64,000 bases of DNA from UBA10438 sp964432155 (GTDB lineage: Bacteria > Bacteroidota > Ignavibacteria > Kapaibacteriales > Kapaibacteriaceae), in contig CAYSMF010000005.1 in NCBI GenBank assembly GCA_964432155.1, forward strand, positions 75,036 to 139,035, in the 5' to 3' direction. Shown piece by piece: positions 9,701-18,056 of this stretch. The stretch's first letter is position 1. Each line of letters begins with the position of its first letter. The notes beneath the pieces were generated by a model. It saw only the letters and a program-made list of their open reading frames with translations. It was not told the origin of the DNA and did no database searches. Position numbers and translations under genes: made by a program.

Positions 9701-10246
9701 GATATGCTCTGTGACGTCGTTGAGAACGAGTTCGTTCTTCTTGATCACATCACCGAAGCCCGCATCGTTCCGCATGTCGATGATCGAGTAGTACAAGCAC
9801 AGGCATCGATCGCCGATGTTCGACGAGGAGATTGCTGCAGGATTGAACACGTAGTAAAGGGACGGACGTCCCGGCGCGGGCACGATGATTGCACTTTGTG
9901 CCGTGGTGCGATCACCAAACAAGCCGGTGCCGTTCGGCATCACTTCATGGAGACGGTTCCACACAGTGACGCCGTCGGTGTAAAAGAGAAGCTCACCTGT
10001 TGTGGGATCAGACACCGTTGCACAACCTTCCAAGGTCGACATCTGTCCGTCGGCAAGCACATCAACACTTCCCTGACGAAACGCAATCCCTGCGCGATTT
10101 CCGAAGTACCACGTCGACGTCGATGGCGACTGTGCAGCTGCGTCGACGATGCATAGAATGATCAGCATCAACGAGACACATACACCCATCTGCGGCCACG
10201 AAGATGGTCGCCACCAGCGGGGGTCCTGTGGTAGCTTGTGCAGCAT
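6731..10246 (-). CDS. Giant PKD/Ig-repeat T9SS cargo protein with N-terminal propeller
   Basis: 1171 residues. A signal peptide lies after a short charged leader (MGVCVSLMLIILCIVDAAAQ). Residues of roughly 40-400 form a WD40-like region that starts TWYFGNRAGIAFRQGSVDVL and contains LLFYTDGVTVWNRLHEVMPNG, common in Bacteroidota gliding/T9SS proteins. A PKD domain follows (LRDQSTGTIASWQWG, CFSKPGTHAVRLIVANGYG). Then come at least five Ig-like repeats with a shared W[ST]P...LxD...P pattern (YEWSPASALDD, VSWTPTTGLSDP, IRWAPSIDLDQD, VEWTPTDGLSDA, YQWSPSTGLDDP). The last 85 residues look like a T9SS sorting domain. Probable surface adhesin or motility-associated protein; ligand unknown. It diverges from phoB across 101 bp. 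Confidence 0.85.
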   Translation of the reverse strand: MLHKLPQDPRWWRPSSWPQMGVCVSLMLIILCIVDAAAQSPSTSTWYFGNRAGIAFRQGSVDVLADGQMSTLEGCATVSDPTTGELLFYTDGVTVWNRLHEVMPNGTGLFGDRTTAQSAIIVPAPGRPSLYYVFNPAAISSSNIGDRCLCLYYSIIDMRNDAGFGDVIKKNELVLNDVTEHITATADCKGDGWWIITRSRGTRHFFSLHLTRQGLATTPVISDAGYPSTSIRGEGQMHVSPDGQHLVYTSMTGRSLLYDVDGETGKITYRTLLFPIDAFGKHYGAAFSPNSEKVYVSVANISELARTQIVQFDITARDPEVVMKSQYILTDLSDVYTHVPMQLAPDGKIYIGRPGQPWLATIERPNEDSARAMFRDSVIRLTGTCQFGLPNIPGTLLIDQATRQTACSLPRAAFALSDSVCAGSCIVLRDQSTGTIASWQWGVINGTPSSSTQQNPTVCFSKPGTHAVRLIVANGYGADTAFSTITVLPQPSLLIDSVGEQCAYEPVRLRASGAATYEWSPASALDDHTRPDPIARVNSTTRFVVIGTTAEGCKDTATVLVRVSDMDADGDATICRGTTVPLRVRGAERVSWTPTTGLSDPTSLNPLARPLVTTAYVATMSNDDCVERDTVVITVVDDFDVAIIGSTRGCPGDTVALTASVGASHQWRGNGIVSVDGNTARVVIGLQQERIAVIATSGDCVDEDSVIVVPLDVPTLTTPRSISVCRGESAVITIQTNADRIRWAPSIDLDQDTTAIVTVSPSVSRTYIVHASINGGCSTSDTIQVTVVDPPTIEAGPDLFVCAGQSIVLQASGSAERVEWTPTDGLSDARVVAPRASPSETTTYIMRGLTGSCETLDTMTVVVSSFSVDVSSDTTICLGEAVQLAATGAGRYQWSPSTGLDDPLRARPIARPTTTTTYTVTGYDARNCEQRATVTVTVRDTTPIILSAGSVTARAGTEDLGIPIFVEVPSWRLPLKIDELRATMVHEASIFIPDSTDRGAVRTSVRGSERLSYLVVRDQLIIAPRQKITEVRGLVLASSVETVPISWEEVSWTGEACPTVRTTQGLLYVTGCNIVNRMLRNFDAPTVRAQQRASSEILDVELKGTMPGSYALRLVQTDGRIVWSRSHQSVYGSHTTPATFGIDMSVLQSGSYILHVVMPTSVETIPVMWIK

Positions 10247-10295
10247 AAAGGAGCGCCTCCAATTTAGTCAGATAAGGGGCCCGTTGTGCTGCTTG

Positions 10296-10312
10296 TGTTA
10301 TCAGATTTTAAC
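10296..10312 (+). promoter_or_regulatory. Candidate PhoB operator upstream of phoB
   Basis: TGTTATCAGATTTTAAC fits TGTTAY-N7-TAAC, also found upstream of pstS (45853-45869) and of the phosphate porin (47206-47222). Twenty-three bases separate it from the TAGTTTTG promoter box, the same spacing as at the porin. This suggests autoregulation. Confidence 0.5.
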
Positions 10313-10335
10313 CAGCGAGCGGCGGCTGGGAATGG

Positions 10336-10343
10336 TAGTTTTG
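10336..10343 (+). promoter_or_regulatory. TAnnTTTG promoter box for phoB, leaderless
   Basis: TAGTTTTG ends 4 nt before the ATG at 10348 and lies 23 nt downstream of the candidate PhoB operator. Confidence 0.6.
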
Positions 10344-10347
10344 TCCC

Positions 10348-11049
10348 ATGCAAAAGACCATTCTCGTGGTAGACGACGAGCAAGACATTGTCGACCTGAT
10401 CTCGTACAACCTCAGCAAGGAGGGGTTCGAGGTTGCGACGGCAAATAATGGCACCGACGCTGTGGATCTCGCCCAGCGCCTTCGCCCGGATTTGGTCATT
10501 CTTGACATCATGATGCCTGGAATGGACGGTTTCGAGGTGTGCCGGGCACTCCGCCAGGATTCATCGCTCCAATCCACGGCCATCGTCTTCCTGACCGCTA
10601 AGGCGGGGGAGATCGACCAGATTCTCGGCCTGGAGCTCGGAGCGGACGATTACATCCAAAAGCCGATCTCACCACGCGTCCTGCTTGCACGCGTAAAGAC
10701 GATCCTTCGCCGGGGCTCCGAGCGCGTCCGTACAGAGACCGTAGCTGCACCCGAGGTTCTTCGTGTAGGGACCATTGAAGTGAATCGACAGAACTACACA
10801 GTGAAGATTGACGGCAAGGAGACCTTCTTTCCAAAGAAGGAATTCGAACTGCTTGCCTTCCTTGCCTCGAACCGTGGCAAGGTGTTCTCCCGAGAGACGC
10901 TCCTTCGACGTATCTGGGGCGAGAGCGTGTACGTAATCGATCGAACTGTCGACGTACACGTGAGTAAGGTTCGCGAGAAGCTGGGTAAGTATGGTAACCG
11001 TATCGAAACCGTCAAGGGCGTCGGATACCGCTTCTCGGAACAGGGCTAA
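10348..11049 (+). CDS. phoB: OmpR-family response regulator PhoB
   Basis: 233 residues. The receiver domain starts ILVVDDEQDIVDL, has the phospho-acceptor Asp at residue 53 (LVILDIMMPGMDG), the Thr in VFLTAKAG and the Lys in GADDYIQKP. A winged-helix output domain follows from about residue 130, ending VDVHVSKVREKLG...VKGVGYRF, typical of PhoB. It should activate phosphate-starvation genes after phosphorylation by the downstream kinase, which starts 12 bp later. Although phoBR lies 30 kb from the pst genes, the same candidate operator occurs at both loci, which supports the PhoB name over other OmpR-family members. Confidence 0.88.
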   Translation: MQKTILVVDDEQDIVDLISYNLSKEGFEVATANNGTDAVDLAQRLRPDLVILDIMMPGMDGFEVCRALRQDSSLQSTAIVFLTAKAGEIDQILGLELGADDYIQKPISPRVLLARVKTILRRGSERVRTETVAAPEVLRVGTIEVNRQNYTVKIDGKETFFPKKEFELLAFLASNRGKVFSRETLLRRIWGESVYVIDRTVDVHVSKVREKLGKYGNRIETVKGVGYRFSEQG

Positions 11050-11061
11050 CTATCTTGCGCC

Positions 11062-12105
11062 ATGGCGCTCCCTATGCATCGGACTGAGATCCGAACGCTT
11101 GTTACGCAGCACACGATCCTCGTCGTGCTGGTATGCGCGTGCATGGTCATCGTAGGGCTCATGAGCGATGTGCTCATGCTCGCTCTTATGGTCTCACTTG
11201 TGATCGCAATCGTCGGTATCGTTACGCTTCGTATGCGCATCATGTCGGCAATTACGCAGCCGCTCAGGGATGTTACCTCCGTAACGCACGCGATTGCTGA
11301 GGGGGCTGTCTCAGGACGTATTGAGGTTGCACGTACTGCATCGTCTGATGCTGCACAGGTCGCAGACGCGATTAACAAGCTTGCAGCGCGCGCTTCAACA
11401 GACATCGAGGAGTTACGTCGTTTGGAGCGCGTTCGCTCCGAGTTCATCGCGAACGTGTCGCACGAACTGCGTACGCCAATCTTCAGCGTGCAGGGTTACC
11501 TCGAGACATTGCTTGATGGTGCTGCCGACGATCCCGCTGTGTCGCAACAGTTTCTCGAAAAGGCGTACAACAATGCACTTCGATTGAACGTGTTGCTCAA
11601 CGACCTCATCGACATTTCGCGCATCGAAAGTGGCGAGTTGAAGTTCTCGTTTCGATCGTTCGACGTGACAGATCTGATTCGCGATCTGGTGCAAGAGCTT
11701 CAGATACGAGCAGAGCAACAACACGTGTCAATCACGACCACGATGCCCGATGATGCGTATGTGTACGGCGACCGCGAGCGCATTTCGCAAGTACTCATCA
11801 ACCTGGTTGAAAACGCTATCAAGTACAACGTTGCAAATGGCCGTGTCGATATCATCGTTGAACGCGACGCAGATCGTTGGAAGATCACCGTGCGCGACAC
11901 AGGCATTGGTGTTTCAGAAGAGCATCTGCCACGAATCTTTGAGCGCTTCTACCGCGTCGACAAGGATCGTTCTCGCGCCGTAGGCGGCACTGGACTTGGC
12001 CTAGCGATTGTGAAGCACATTTGCGAGGCGCATCGCTCCAATGTGACGATGACAAGTACGCCAAATGTTGGAACGACGATTTCGTTCTCCCTCGCAGAGG
12101 GTTAA
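11062..12105 (+). CDS. phoR: Sensor histidine kinase PhoR
   Basis: 347 residues. Two closely spaced membrane segments (about 18-33 and 37-56) leave almost no periplasmic loop. A HAMP-like linker follows, then the phospho-acceptor His at residue 134 in FIANVSHELRTP. The ATP-binding domain shows LINLVENAIKY, VRDTGIGVSEEHLPRIFERF and GGTGLGLAIVKH. There is no PAS domain, unlike E. coli PhoR. The tiny sensor region fits PhoR-type kinases that are gated through PstSCAB-PhoU instead of binding phosphate directly. A TATCTTG box 4 nt before the ATG might drive extra expression. Its stop codon shares the palindrome TTAA with the convergent gene. Confidence 0.87.
   Translation: MALPMHRTEIRTLVTQHTILVVLVCACMVIVGLMSDVLMLALMVSLVIAIVGIVTLRMRIMSAITQPLRDVTSVTHAIAEGAVSGRIEVARTASSDAAQVADAINKLAARASTDIEELRRLERVRSEFIANVSHELRTPIFSVQGYLETLLDGAADDPAVSQQFLEKAYNNALRLNVLLNDLIDISRIESGELKFSFRSFDVTDLIRDLVQELQIRAEQQHVSITTTMPDDAYVYGDRERISQVLINLVENAIKYNVANGRVDIIVERDADRWKITVRDTGIGVSEEHLPRIFERFYRVDKDRSRAVGGTGLGLAIVKHICEAHRSNVTMTSTPNVGTTISFSLAEG
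12102..12105. other. TTAA shared by two convergent stop codons
   Basis: The palindrome supplies TAA for phoR on the plus strand (12103-12105) and TAA for the sialidase-like gene on the minus strand (12102-12104). No terminator hairpin is seen on either side. Confidence 0.9.
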
Positions 12106-14957
12106 CGTACTACGCTTATCGTTGCGCGTAGACGCGACGATCCAGCGTGTACAACGACGCTATACATGCCTGCTGCTACGTCGCGCAGGTCCAGACGTAC
12201 TGTACGCCCAGCCTGTGTCCATGTAAGCGGCATACGTTCGCCATTCGCACTCACGCAGAACACATTCGTCACGTCATCGTCGTTGTGCATCGTAAGACTT
12301 GCCTGACTTCCTGCCGGATTTGGCCAGATGTCGACGATGCGTGTGATGTCGTCCTCAATACTCGATACCACATCGAATCGCACATCATCGATGTAGAATC
12401 CATCGGACTGACGTGATGCGTTGCTACGGAAGCGCAGACGAAGATGCATCGTATCAGTGGCAATCTCCGACGGAATGCGAACACTCCAAGCACGCCAGAT
12501 ATCGTCACCCTTGGTTGTGTCGTTCCATCGCGCATCGCGCGACGCATTCCACCATTCGAGCTGCGTGTACTGTCCGTCCAAGCCCGTCGATGATGCTTCA
12601 AGGAACATCGTATCCGTCGGATCGATGAATGCGGCAACATACATGTTCATCGTGAGCGCCGTTTCTGCAGGAAGCTCTCCGATATAGGCAGGATAGAGAT
12701 TGCAGATGTCGCGACGGCTTCCAGCGTAGGGTCCAACAGGTGCGTAGGCAAACGATGCGGGCGCACTGCGTGCAACATTCGTTGTGCGTCCCCACGGACC
12801 TGATGCAACAAGGTAGCGTGGATCGCGAGCATACGTCTCGACGTAGCTCTGATTCCACAACGCACCGGTGTACGTCCAGAGCGTGTCGCTTGTTGGACTC
12901 ACATTATCTGCCGCATCAGCAACAGAGCACCACACTGGGTACCAACCACGTTCGGTCATGGTAATGCGCGGCTCGACGATGCGACCAGTATCCGATGTTG
13001 TTACGGCAAGGGGCTCGCCGTTCCCCGCAGCAAAGAGATTTAGCGTGCGCAGATTCACCAGCGCTGTTACACTATCGAGTCGACGCGTTGGAAGCGTCAC
13101 GCGCGCTGTGATCGATGTATCGCTACTGCCAAGCACCGAGCGCAGTGTTGGCGCTGCCGGCTGGCGCGAACCACCAGCAAACGCAGCTGCCTCACGTTGT
13201 GCACCTGCACGACCGTTGGCAATAACATCGAGGGTGTATGTGTACCGACGGTACTCGACGAGGCCCGTATCAGTGAGCGCTGTATCGGCAGGAGTAAGAA
13301 GCGCAATCTGCTGACCATCGCGCGAAAGCTTGATCTGTGTGCCCTCCGGCAGCGGCTGTCCGAAGCTCAGTTCGGTGACGCGATCCCACGAGAGATCAAT
13401 TGTTGTAGGACGTTGCGGAACAGTGCGTGCACGGAAGCGACGTGGTGCAGCTGGTGCTCGCGTGTCGACACGTGCAGTGTACACGTCGTTGTCAGCCGCA
13501 TTGGCGAACGTGTTCCGCATGTCAACCCATGACGGGAAGACAATGCCATCGCGCATATCGCAACCAGAGTAGTCACCAGCGAATGTGTTGCCATCGAATG
13601 GATTGCGACGCAGGTCGTTGATGCCATCACCAACGCGACGATCAACCCATGTTGTTCCTCCATCCGTCGACCAGCTCACATACGTGTGCACGAGGATGTT
13701 GTTTGGATCCTCACGACTATCACTGTACATGATGGCTACATCACCATTGGTTGGATCGAGCGTGATCCACGACCAGAATTGGTCGTTGGTTGTGTCGCTG
13801 TGCGCAATCACAGGTGTCGACCACGTAGTGCCGTTATCCGTTGAACGCGAGAAGTAGACGTTCGGATAGGGATTGTCGGCAGCCCATGTGAGGTACATCC
13901 ATCCATTGCGCGGACCGCCCGTGTTGTCGATGGCGAGTGTAGGGTAGCACTCAGCACGCACAACGCCCTTCACGCGCGAATTCGACTGTCCAGCAACCAC
14001 ACTCTTGACGCCAAACGGATTGTACGTATGCAGAATGCGCGGCGCTGTCCACGTCGCACCGCCGTCCGTTGATCGTGCATAGCGGAGCGAGCTCTCCGTG
14101 CCGCTGTTCCACACCACATGTACAGAGCCATCGGGACCAGTGCGTGCGAGTGGGAAGCTCTGTCCGAAGGTTGTTGCCTCGGATGTGCCGGGGAATCGAT
14201 CGCTAACCGCTACGGGAGTCGACCACGATGCACCTTCATCAGTGCTCTTCGAGATCACAATTGTCGTTGATGAATCCCGGTTGATCACGCGCTTCCATGG
14301 GATGTAGAGATGCCCCCTATTCGGACTTGATGCAGCTGTGTCGACGTGGACGTAGTACTTGTCTTCAAACGCTGAATCCGCCGTCTGCTGTCCAGTGTGA
14401 ATGATCACAGCCGTATGACGCATCGACCACGTTGCGCCGCCATCCGTTGTGGAACTCACGAACACGCCATTCTCACCGAACTGCGCATTGCCTTGACGAT
14501 TGAACCCGCCGTAGCAGAGATATCCCTTGCCACGGTGGTCAAAGCATACCGAAGGATCATTGCTCGATCGCCATCCTGGACGGGCTGTGCCGAGCGTGAT
14601 GTTCTTCCACGTGCGACCAGAATCATTGGAGTAGTATGCCCATGTTGATGAGTTGCCGCGATAGTCCACAGCACTCCCGATCATATTGGCCGGGTTCAGT
14701 GGATTGATCGCGATTGATGATTCGTTCTGCGCCGGAAGTGGATCGGTCTCCGGTACAACCATGTTGACGTTGACAAAGCTGCTTGGAAGAACCGACTCCT
14801 GGACAACGGGCACCATGAGTACGGGCTCGCCATACTTCTTCATCATCCGTGGAGTTGGATGCGCGCGCTCCATGTGGCGCTCGTGCGGATTCGTTGGTTG
14901 CGCAGAGGCGCTGTACACGCCAACGCAGACGGTTATGATGCTGAGTAGGGTCTTCAT
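12102..14957 (-). CDS. Sialidase-like Asp-box (BNR) protein with T9SS-type tail
   Basis: 951 residues from the ATG at 14957, which opens a signal peptide (MKTLLSIITVCVGVYSASAQ); longer upstream reading lacks a signal. Six Asp boxes spread over residues of about 120-520 (SNDSGRTWKN, STTDGGATWS, STDEGASWS, STDGGATWT, STDNGTTWS, STDGGTTWV) predict a six-bladed propeller of the sialidase/BNR superfamily. A fibronectin-like region follows, then a jelly-roll-like region (NMYVAAFIDPTDTMFLE). The tail starts DIWPNPAGSQASL and ends RATISVVR, a T9SS sorting domain. I did not identify sialidase catalytic residues with confidence, so enzymatic activity is unproven. It stands alone, convergent with phoR. 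Confidence 0.83.
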   Translation of the reverse strand: MKTLLSIITVCVGVYSASAQPTNPHERHMERAHPTPRMMKKYGEPVLMVPVVQESVLPSSFVNVNMVVPETDPLPAQNESSIAINPLNPANMIGSAVDYRGNSSTWAYYSNDSGRTWKNITLGTARPGWRSSNDPSVCFDHRGKGYLCYGGFNRQGNAQFGENGVFVSSTTDGGATWSMRHTAVIIHTGQQTADSAFEDKYYVHVDTAASSPNRGHLYIPWKRVINRDSSTTIVISKSTDEGASWSTPVAVSDRFPGTSEATTFGQSFPLARTGPDGSVHVVWNSGTESSLRYARSTDGGATWTAPRILHTYNPFGVKSVVAGQSNSRVKGVVRAECYPTLAIDNTGGPRNGWMYLTWAADNPYPNVYFSRSTDNGTTWSTPVIAHSDTTNDQFWSWITLDPTNGDVAIMYSDSREDPNNILVHTYVSWSTDGGTTWVDRRVGDGINDLRRNPFDGNTFAGDYSGCDMRDGIVFPSWVDMRNTFANAADNDVYTARVDTRAPAAPRRFRARTVPQRPTTIDLSWDRVTELSFGQPLPEGTQIKLSRDGQQIALLTPADTALTDTGLVEYRRYTYTLDVIANGRAGAQREAAAFAGGSRQPAAPTLRSVLGSSDTSITARVTLPTRRLDSVTALVNLRTLNLFAAGNGEPLAVTTSDTGRIVEPRITMTERGWYPVWCSVADAADNVSPTSDTLWTYTGALWNQSYVETYARDPRYLVASGPWGRTTNVARSAPASFAYAPVGPYAGSRRDICNLYPAYIGELPAETALTMNMYVAAFIDPTDTMFLEASSTGLDGQYTQLEWWNASRDARWNDTTKGDDIWRAWSVRIPSEIATDTMHLRLRFRSNASRQSDGFYIDDVRFDVVSSIEDDITRIVDIWPNPAGSQASLTMHNDDDVTNVFCVSANGERMPLTWTQAGRTVRLDLRDVAAGMYSVVVHAGSSRLRATISVVR

Positions 14958-14976
14958 ACGAGGCAACGGTATCGCG

Positions 14977-16956
14977 TTAAAGATCGAGGTCTGCTCGTAA
15001 ACCAGGCAGACCATGTGCGGTGATGAGATTGCGAAGGAGTGTTTCGTAGCGCGCAACACTTGGATCGTTCTGTGCGCGCATGTGCAGCACGATGTTTCCA
15101 AGCGTCATAACGCGCGACTGTGCTGGAAGGTTCTCCGCCAAGCGCGCCGCATCACGAAGTTGCTGTAGCGCTGTGGTGTAGTCGTGTCGTGCATGCGAGA
15201 GAATGCCTTCCACATTGCGGATCAAACATACATCCGCGAGTGGAACGTCGGGCAGTGATGACACAGTATTGAGCACTGCTTGCGCATCATCGAGGCGCCC
15301 CATGTCGATGTCGGCGCGTGCAATCAGACACGAGAGCACGATACGCTCATGGCGGGATAGACCGATCATCGAATCTAGAGCTTCTGCTGCAGAGCTGCGT
15401 GCTTGAGCACTACGGCCCTGAATCAGGGCATTCGTGACGGTGCGCACTACATGGTCAAACGTCTGCGGTGTGCCTTCGCCAACAACGGTACCTCGTGTAC
15501 TCTCCGACGGCGATGTGTCGTCGTCCTCATCGTCGAATACCGTAGTGTTCATCGACGGCATGAGCGTTTGATGGATGTATGCCGACAGCTCTGGTGTGCC
15601 AGATGTTAATGCATGTTCGGCAACCACGCCGAGCATGCGCTCTACCATCGGCGTGTCTTCAGCTTCGGCGCTATGCGCAGCGATCTCTACGGCGAGTTGC
15701 GCACGGAGTTCTTCGTGTGGTGTATTTGCATACTCACGCTGCAAGATCTGAGCAATACGCTGATGAATATCCTTGCGCTCTTCGTACTCCGGACGATGGA
15801 CGAAAAACGTGTAGGGGAATGCATCGGTAAACTCGTAGGTCGTTGTCTTCATCCCGAAGCGTGTGCGCATACCTACGCTTCGAATCACACCCGTTGTGCG
15901 CTCGATGCGGCGAAGCGTACGGATGATCGTGAGGACATCAGTGTTATTGAGTGCTGCCTGGAGAAACGCAGTAAACTCACGTCCTTCCGCGGCGCACAGC
16001 GATAAGACGATTGCATCATCTTCGTTGATGTCGCTCACAAGCATATCGGCCGAAGGATGATCGCTCGTACGAAGCTTGATGCTGTCGAAAACACCATCGT
16101 CAAGTGATCCGTCGGCCTTGACATGTCCAGCTGCTTCCAGGAAGCGTGCGTATTCGACGACGATACCTGGGTTGCCAGCTGATCGCTGGTAGACTGCGTC
16201 GATGATTGCATCTGGAATGGTTGCCGTTGGAAGCTTGTCACGCATGATTGCCGCAACAGCAGCGCGATCGATTGCCGGCAGATCCATCATCGCATCACGC
16301 ACAACGTCGTTGCGCATCAGTGTCTCGAGTGGCAGGTTCGATTGCTGCGAAATCTCGCGTTCAACAGTCCAGATGATGAGGATTGGCAGGTGTTGGAGTT
16401 CGTCGACAAGTGTTGTGAGTACTTCGACGCTTTGTGGATCCGACCATTGGCCATCATCGACGAGCAGGATGAATGGCGTCTTTTCGGCGATCACACGAAG
16501 TGTTGTCGCACACTCTTGCACGGCATTGGCCTTCTTCTCTTGCAGCACTGCTGTCTCGCGCTTGTACTCGCGTACGTCCTGCGAGATGGCCTTGGCCGCG
16601 TAGAAGAGATCGCCAGCAATTGGAAGTGACGATAGCAAGCTCATGCCGACGTTGAGCGCAAGACGCTTGCGCGCCTGCTGGCTCGATTGCACGAAGAGCC
16701 GATCGATAGCGAGTCCGAACGGCTGCAGCGGACGTATCGCCGTGGTGTTGAGCGAACCTATCGGTGGATGACAGTCCACCCGCACCACAGCAGCGCTGTC
16801 GGCGTAGGTTTCTTCAAGCCATGTAAGGATTGTCGATTTACCGCGTCCCGGATCTGCTGCGATAATCACAAGTCCACCCTTACCGCCACGCCATGCTTCC
16901 ACATGTCGTGCGAGTGTTGCGCAGACCTGCTCGCGTCCAAATAGTGCCGTACTCAC
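14977..16956 (-). CDS. AAA_16-type ATPase with C-terminal TPR-like region, function unknown
   Basis: 659 residues. The N-terminus (LFGREQVCATLARHVEAW) and the nucleotide site match the ATPase module of LuxR/MalT-like and cyclase-linked regulators. The Walker A segment is ADPGRGKST at 34-42, with Ala where the first Gly is usual, and Walker B is ILLVDDGQWSD at 163-173. The last 250 residues are helical and TPR-like (ARADIDMGRLDDAQAVLN, HARHDYTTALQQLRDAARL). There is no DNA-binding or cyclase domain, so it may be a scaffold or sensor ATPase. Its start overlaps the stop of the membrane-protein gene upstream by 4 bp, so the two are probably made together and act together. I do not recognise the pair as a named system. 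Confidence 0.75.
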   Translation of the reverse strand: MSTALFGREQVCATLARHVEAWRGGKGGLVIIAADPGRGKSTILTWLEETYADSAAVVRVDCHPPIGSLNTTAIRPLQPFGLAIDRLFVQSSQQARKRLALNVGMSLLSSLPIAGDLFYAAKAISQDVREYKRETAVLQEKKANAVQECATTLRVIAEKTPFILLVDDGQWSDPQSVEVLTTLVDELQHLPILIIWTVEREISQQSNLPLETLMRNDVVRDAMMDLPAIDRAAVAAIMRDKLPTATIPDAIIDAVYQRSAGNPGIVVEYARFLEAAGHVKADGSLDDGVFDSIKLRTSDHPSADMLVSDINEDDAIVLSLCAAEGREFTAFLQAALNNTDVLTIIRTLRRIERTTGVIRSVGMRTRFGMKTTTYEFTDAFPYTFFVHRPEYEERKDIHQRIAQILQREYANTPHEELRAQLAVEIAAHSAEAEDTPMVERMLGVVAEHALTSGTPELSAYIHQTLMPSMNTTVFDDEDDDTSPSESTRGTVVGEGTPQTFDHVVRTVTNALIQGRSAQARSSAAEALDSMIGLSRHERIVLSCLIARADIDMGRLDDAQAVLNTVSSLPDVPLADVCLIRNVEGILSHARHDYTTALQQLRDAARLAENLPAQSRVMTLGNIVLHMRAQNDPSVARYETLLRNLITAHGLPGLRADLDL

Positions 16957-17984
16957 GAGCGATCTCCGTCAGATTGCGATGATCGCTGTACGCCAAGGAA
17001 TGCACGGAGAAGATGCTCGGTATCGGAATCAAGATGCGCAGCATGTGATGCAGCGGTCTCTCGTACGTGTTCCGACGTGTCCTCGTCTGTCCGACCATAC
17101 ATGAGGACAACAGCATACGTGATCAAGAGCATGAACTCCAGACCAAGTGCGCCAAGCACAACGGACGGATCCGTTGCTGGTAGGAACTTCAAGCCGCGAA
17201 TACCGATCACGATAATCAGTACAGCAGCACCCATGTAGACAAGACCAAGGATCGCGTTGCTGTAGCGGTTGGTGAAGTACTCGCGCATGTAGAACTTCAC
17301 GGCATCATGTGTACGCCAGAGGCGCACGGGACCCGACGAGTCGCGCCAACGGATTGCGTTGCGCAAGAGTTCAAGTTGAGAGAACGGCATCGCATATCGA
17401 TCTGCGAGATCATGCTGCGTTCGAAGATTTGCACTCACGATTTCGCGTGCCAGACCTGTGATCTCTTGTTGCGTGTGCTCTCCATACTGCGCCATCGCTA
17501 AACGGTCCAGCGCAGTGAGGATCTCTCGCTCAAGCTTCTGACGCACCAGTCCAGCCGCGCCGCCGAGAATTGTTGTGAGCAGCGCGCCAAGAACAAATCC
17601 GCCAACAATGACAAGGGGCGCAAAGGCAATCACGGGTGAGAACACGTATTCTGCCTGACGGAGCTTTGGTTTCCCTGATGCATCAAGCTGAGGAGTCGCA
17701 CTCGGCGTCAGCATCTGCGTGCTTGGGTCGACAAGCGCCCAGCGCGTGTAGGGCGATGTGACGACCACTTCTTCTTCGCGGTTTTCGGAGATACGATACT
17801 TCACCGACGATCCATCACGAATGACTTCGCTTCGGAGGAATGCCGTAAAGAACGATTCAACAGTGGGTACAGCAACCGCCGTGAAGAGAGCGATCGCGCA
17901 TGCCACAGAGAGCACTCCAAACACAATCATCTGTGCAGGCGTGTGTTCCGAGAGCTCAACAACTTTTGAACGAGTAGTAGCCAT
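16953..17984 (-). CDS. Uncharacterised four-helix membrane protein paired with the AAA ATPase
   Basis: 343 residues. Predicted membrane segments lie near residues 20-42, 118-145, 243-262 and 275-297. The loop between the first two (about 75 residues, SSVKYRISENREEEVVVTSPY) would be on one side. The helical region between TM2 and TM3 (LEREILTALDRLAMAQYGEHT...LADRYAMPFSQLELLRNAI) and the tail would be on the other side, presumably cytoplasmic. The last 45 residues are polar with many Ser, Asp and His. No family is recognised. Its stop overlaps the start of the ATPase gene (4 bp). It starts just after the dnaK terminator; no good ribosome site is seen. Confidence 0.75.
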   Translation of the reverse strand: MATTRSKVVELSEHTPAQMIVFGVLSVACAIALFTAVAVPTVESFFTAFLRSEVIRDGSSVKYRISENREEEVVVTSPYTRWALVDPSTQMLTPSATPQLDASGKPKLRQAEYVFSPVIAFAPLVIVGGFVLGALLTTILGGAAGLVRQKLEREILTALDRLAMAQYGEHTQQEITGLAREIVSANLRTQHDLADRYAMPFSQLELLRNAIRWRDSSGPVRLWRTHDAVKFYMREYFTNRYSNAILGLVYMGAAVLIIVIGIRGLKFLPATDPSVVLGALGLEFMLLITYAVVLMYGRTDEDTSEHVRETAASHAAHLDSDTEHLLRAFLGVQRSSQSDGDRS

Positions 17985-18000
17985 GAGGGAAAATACAGAA

Positions 18001-18033
18001 AGCCCCGCACCAACCAGACGTTGATACGGGGCT
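18001..18033 (-). terminator. Rho-independent terminator of dnaK
   Basis: On the minus strand AGCCCCGTATCAAC pairs with GTTGGTGCGGGGCT (14 bp with G-U pairs, 5-nt loop) and is followed by TTCTGTATTTT. Confidence 0.85.
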
Positions 18034-18056
18034 TGCGATTGGCTATTTACGAGCGT

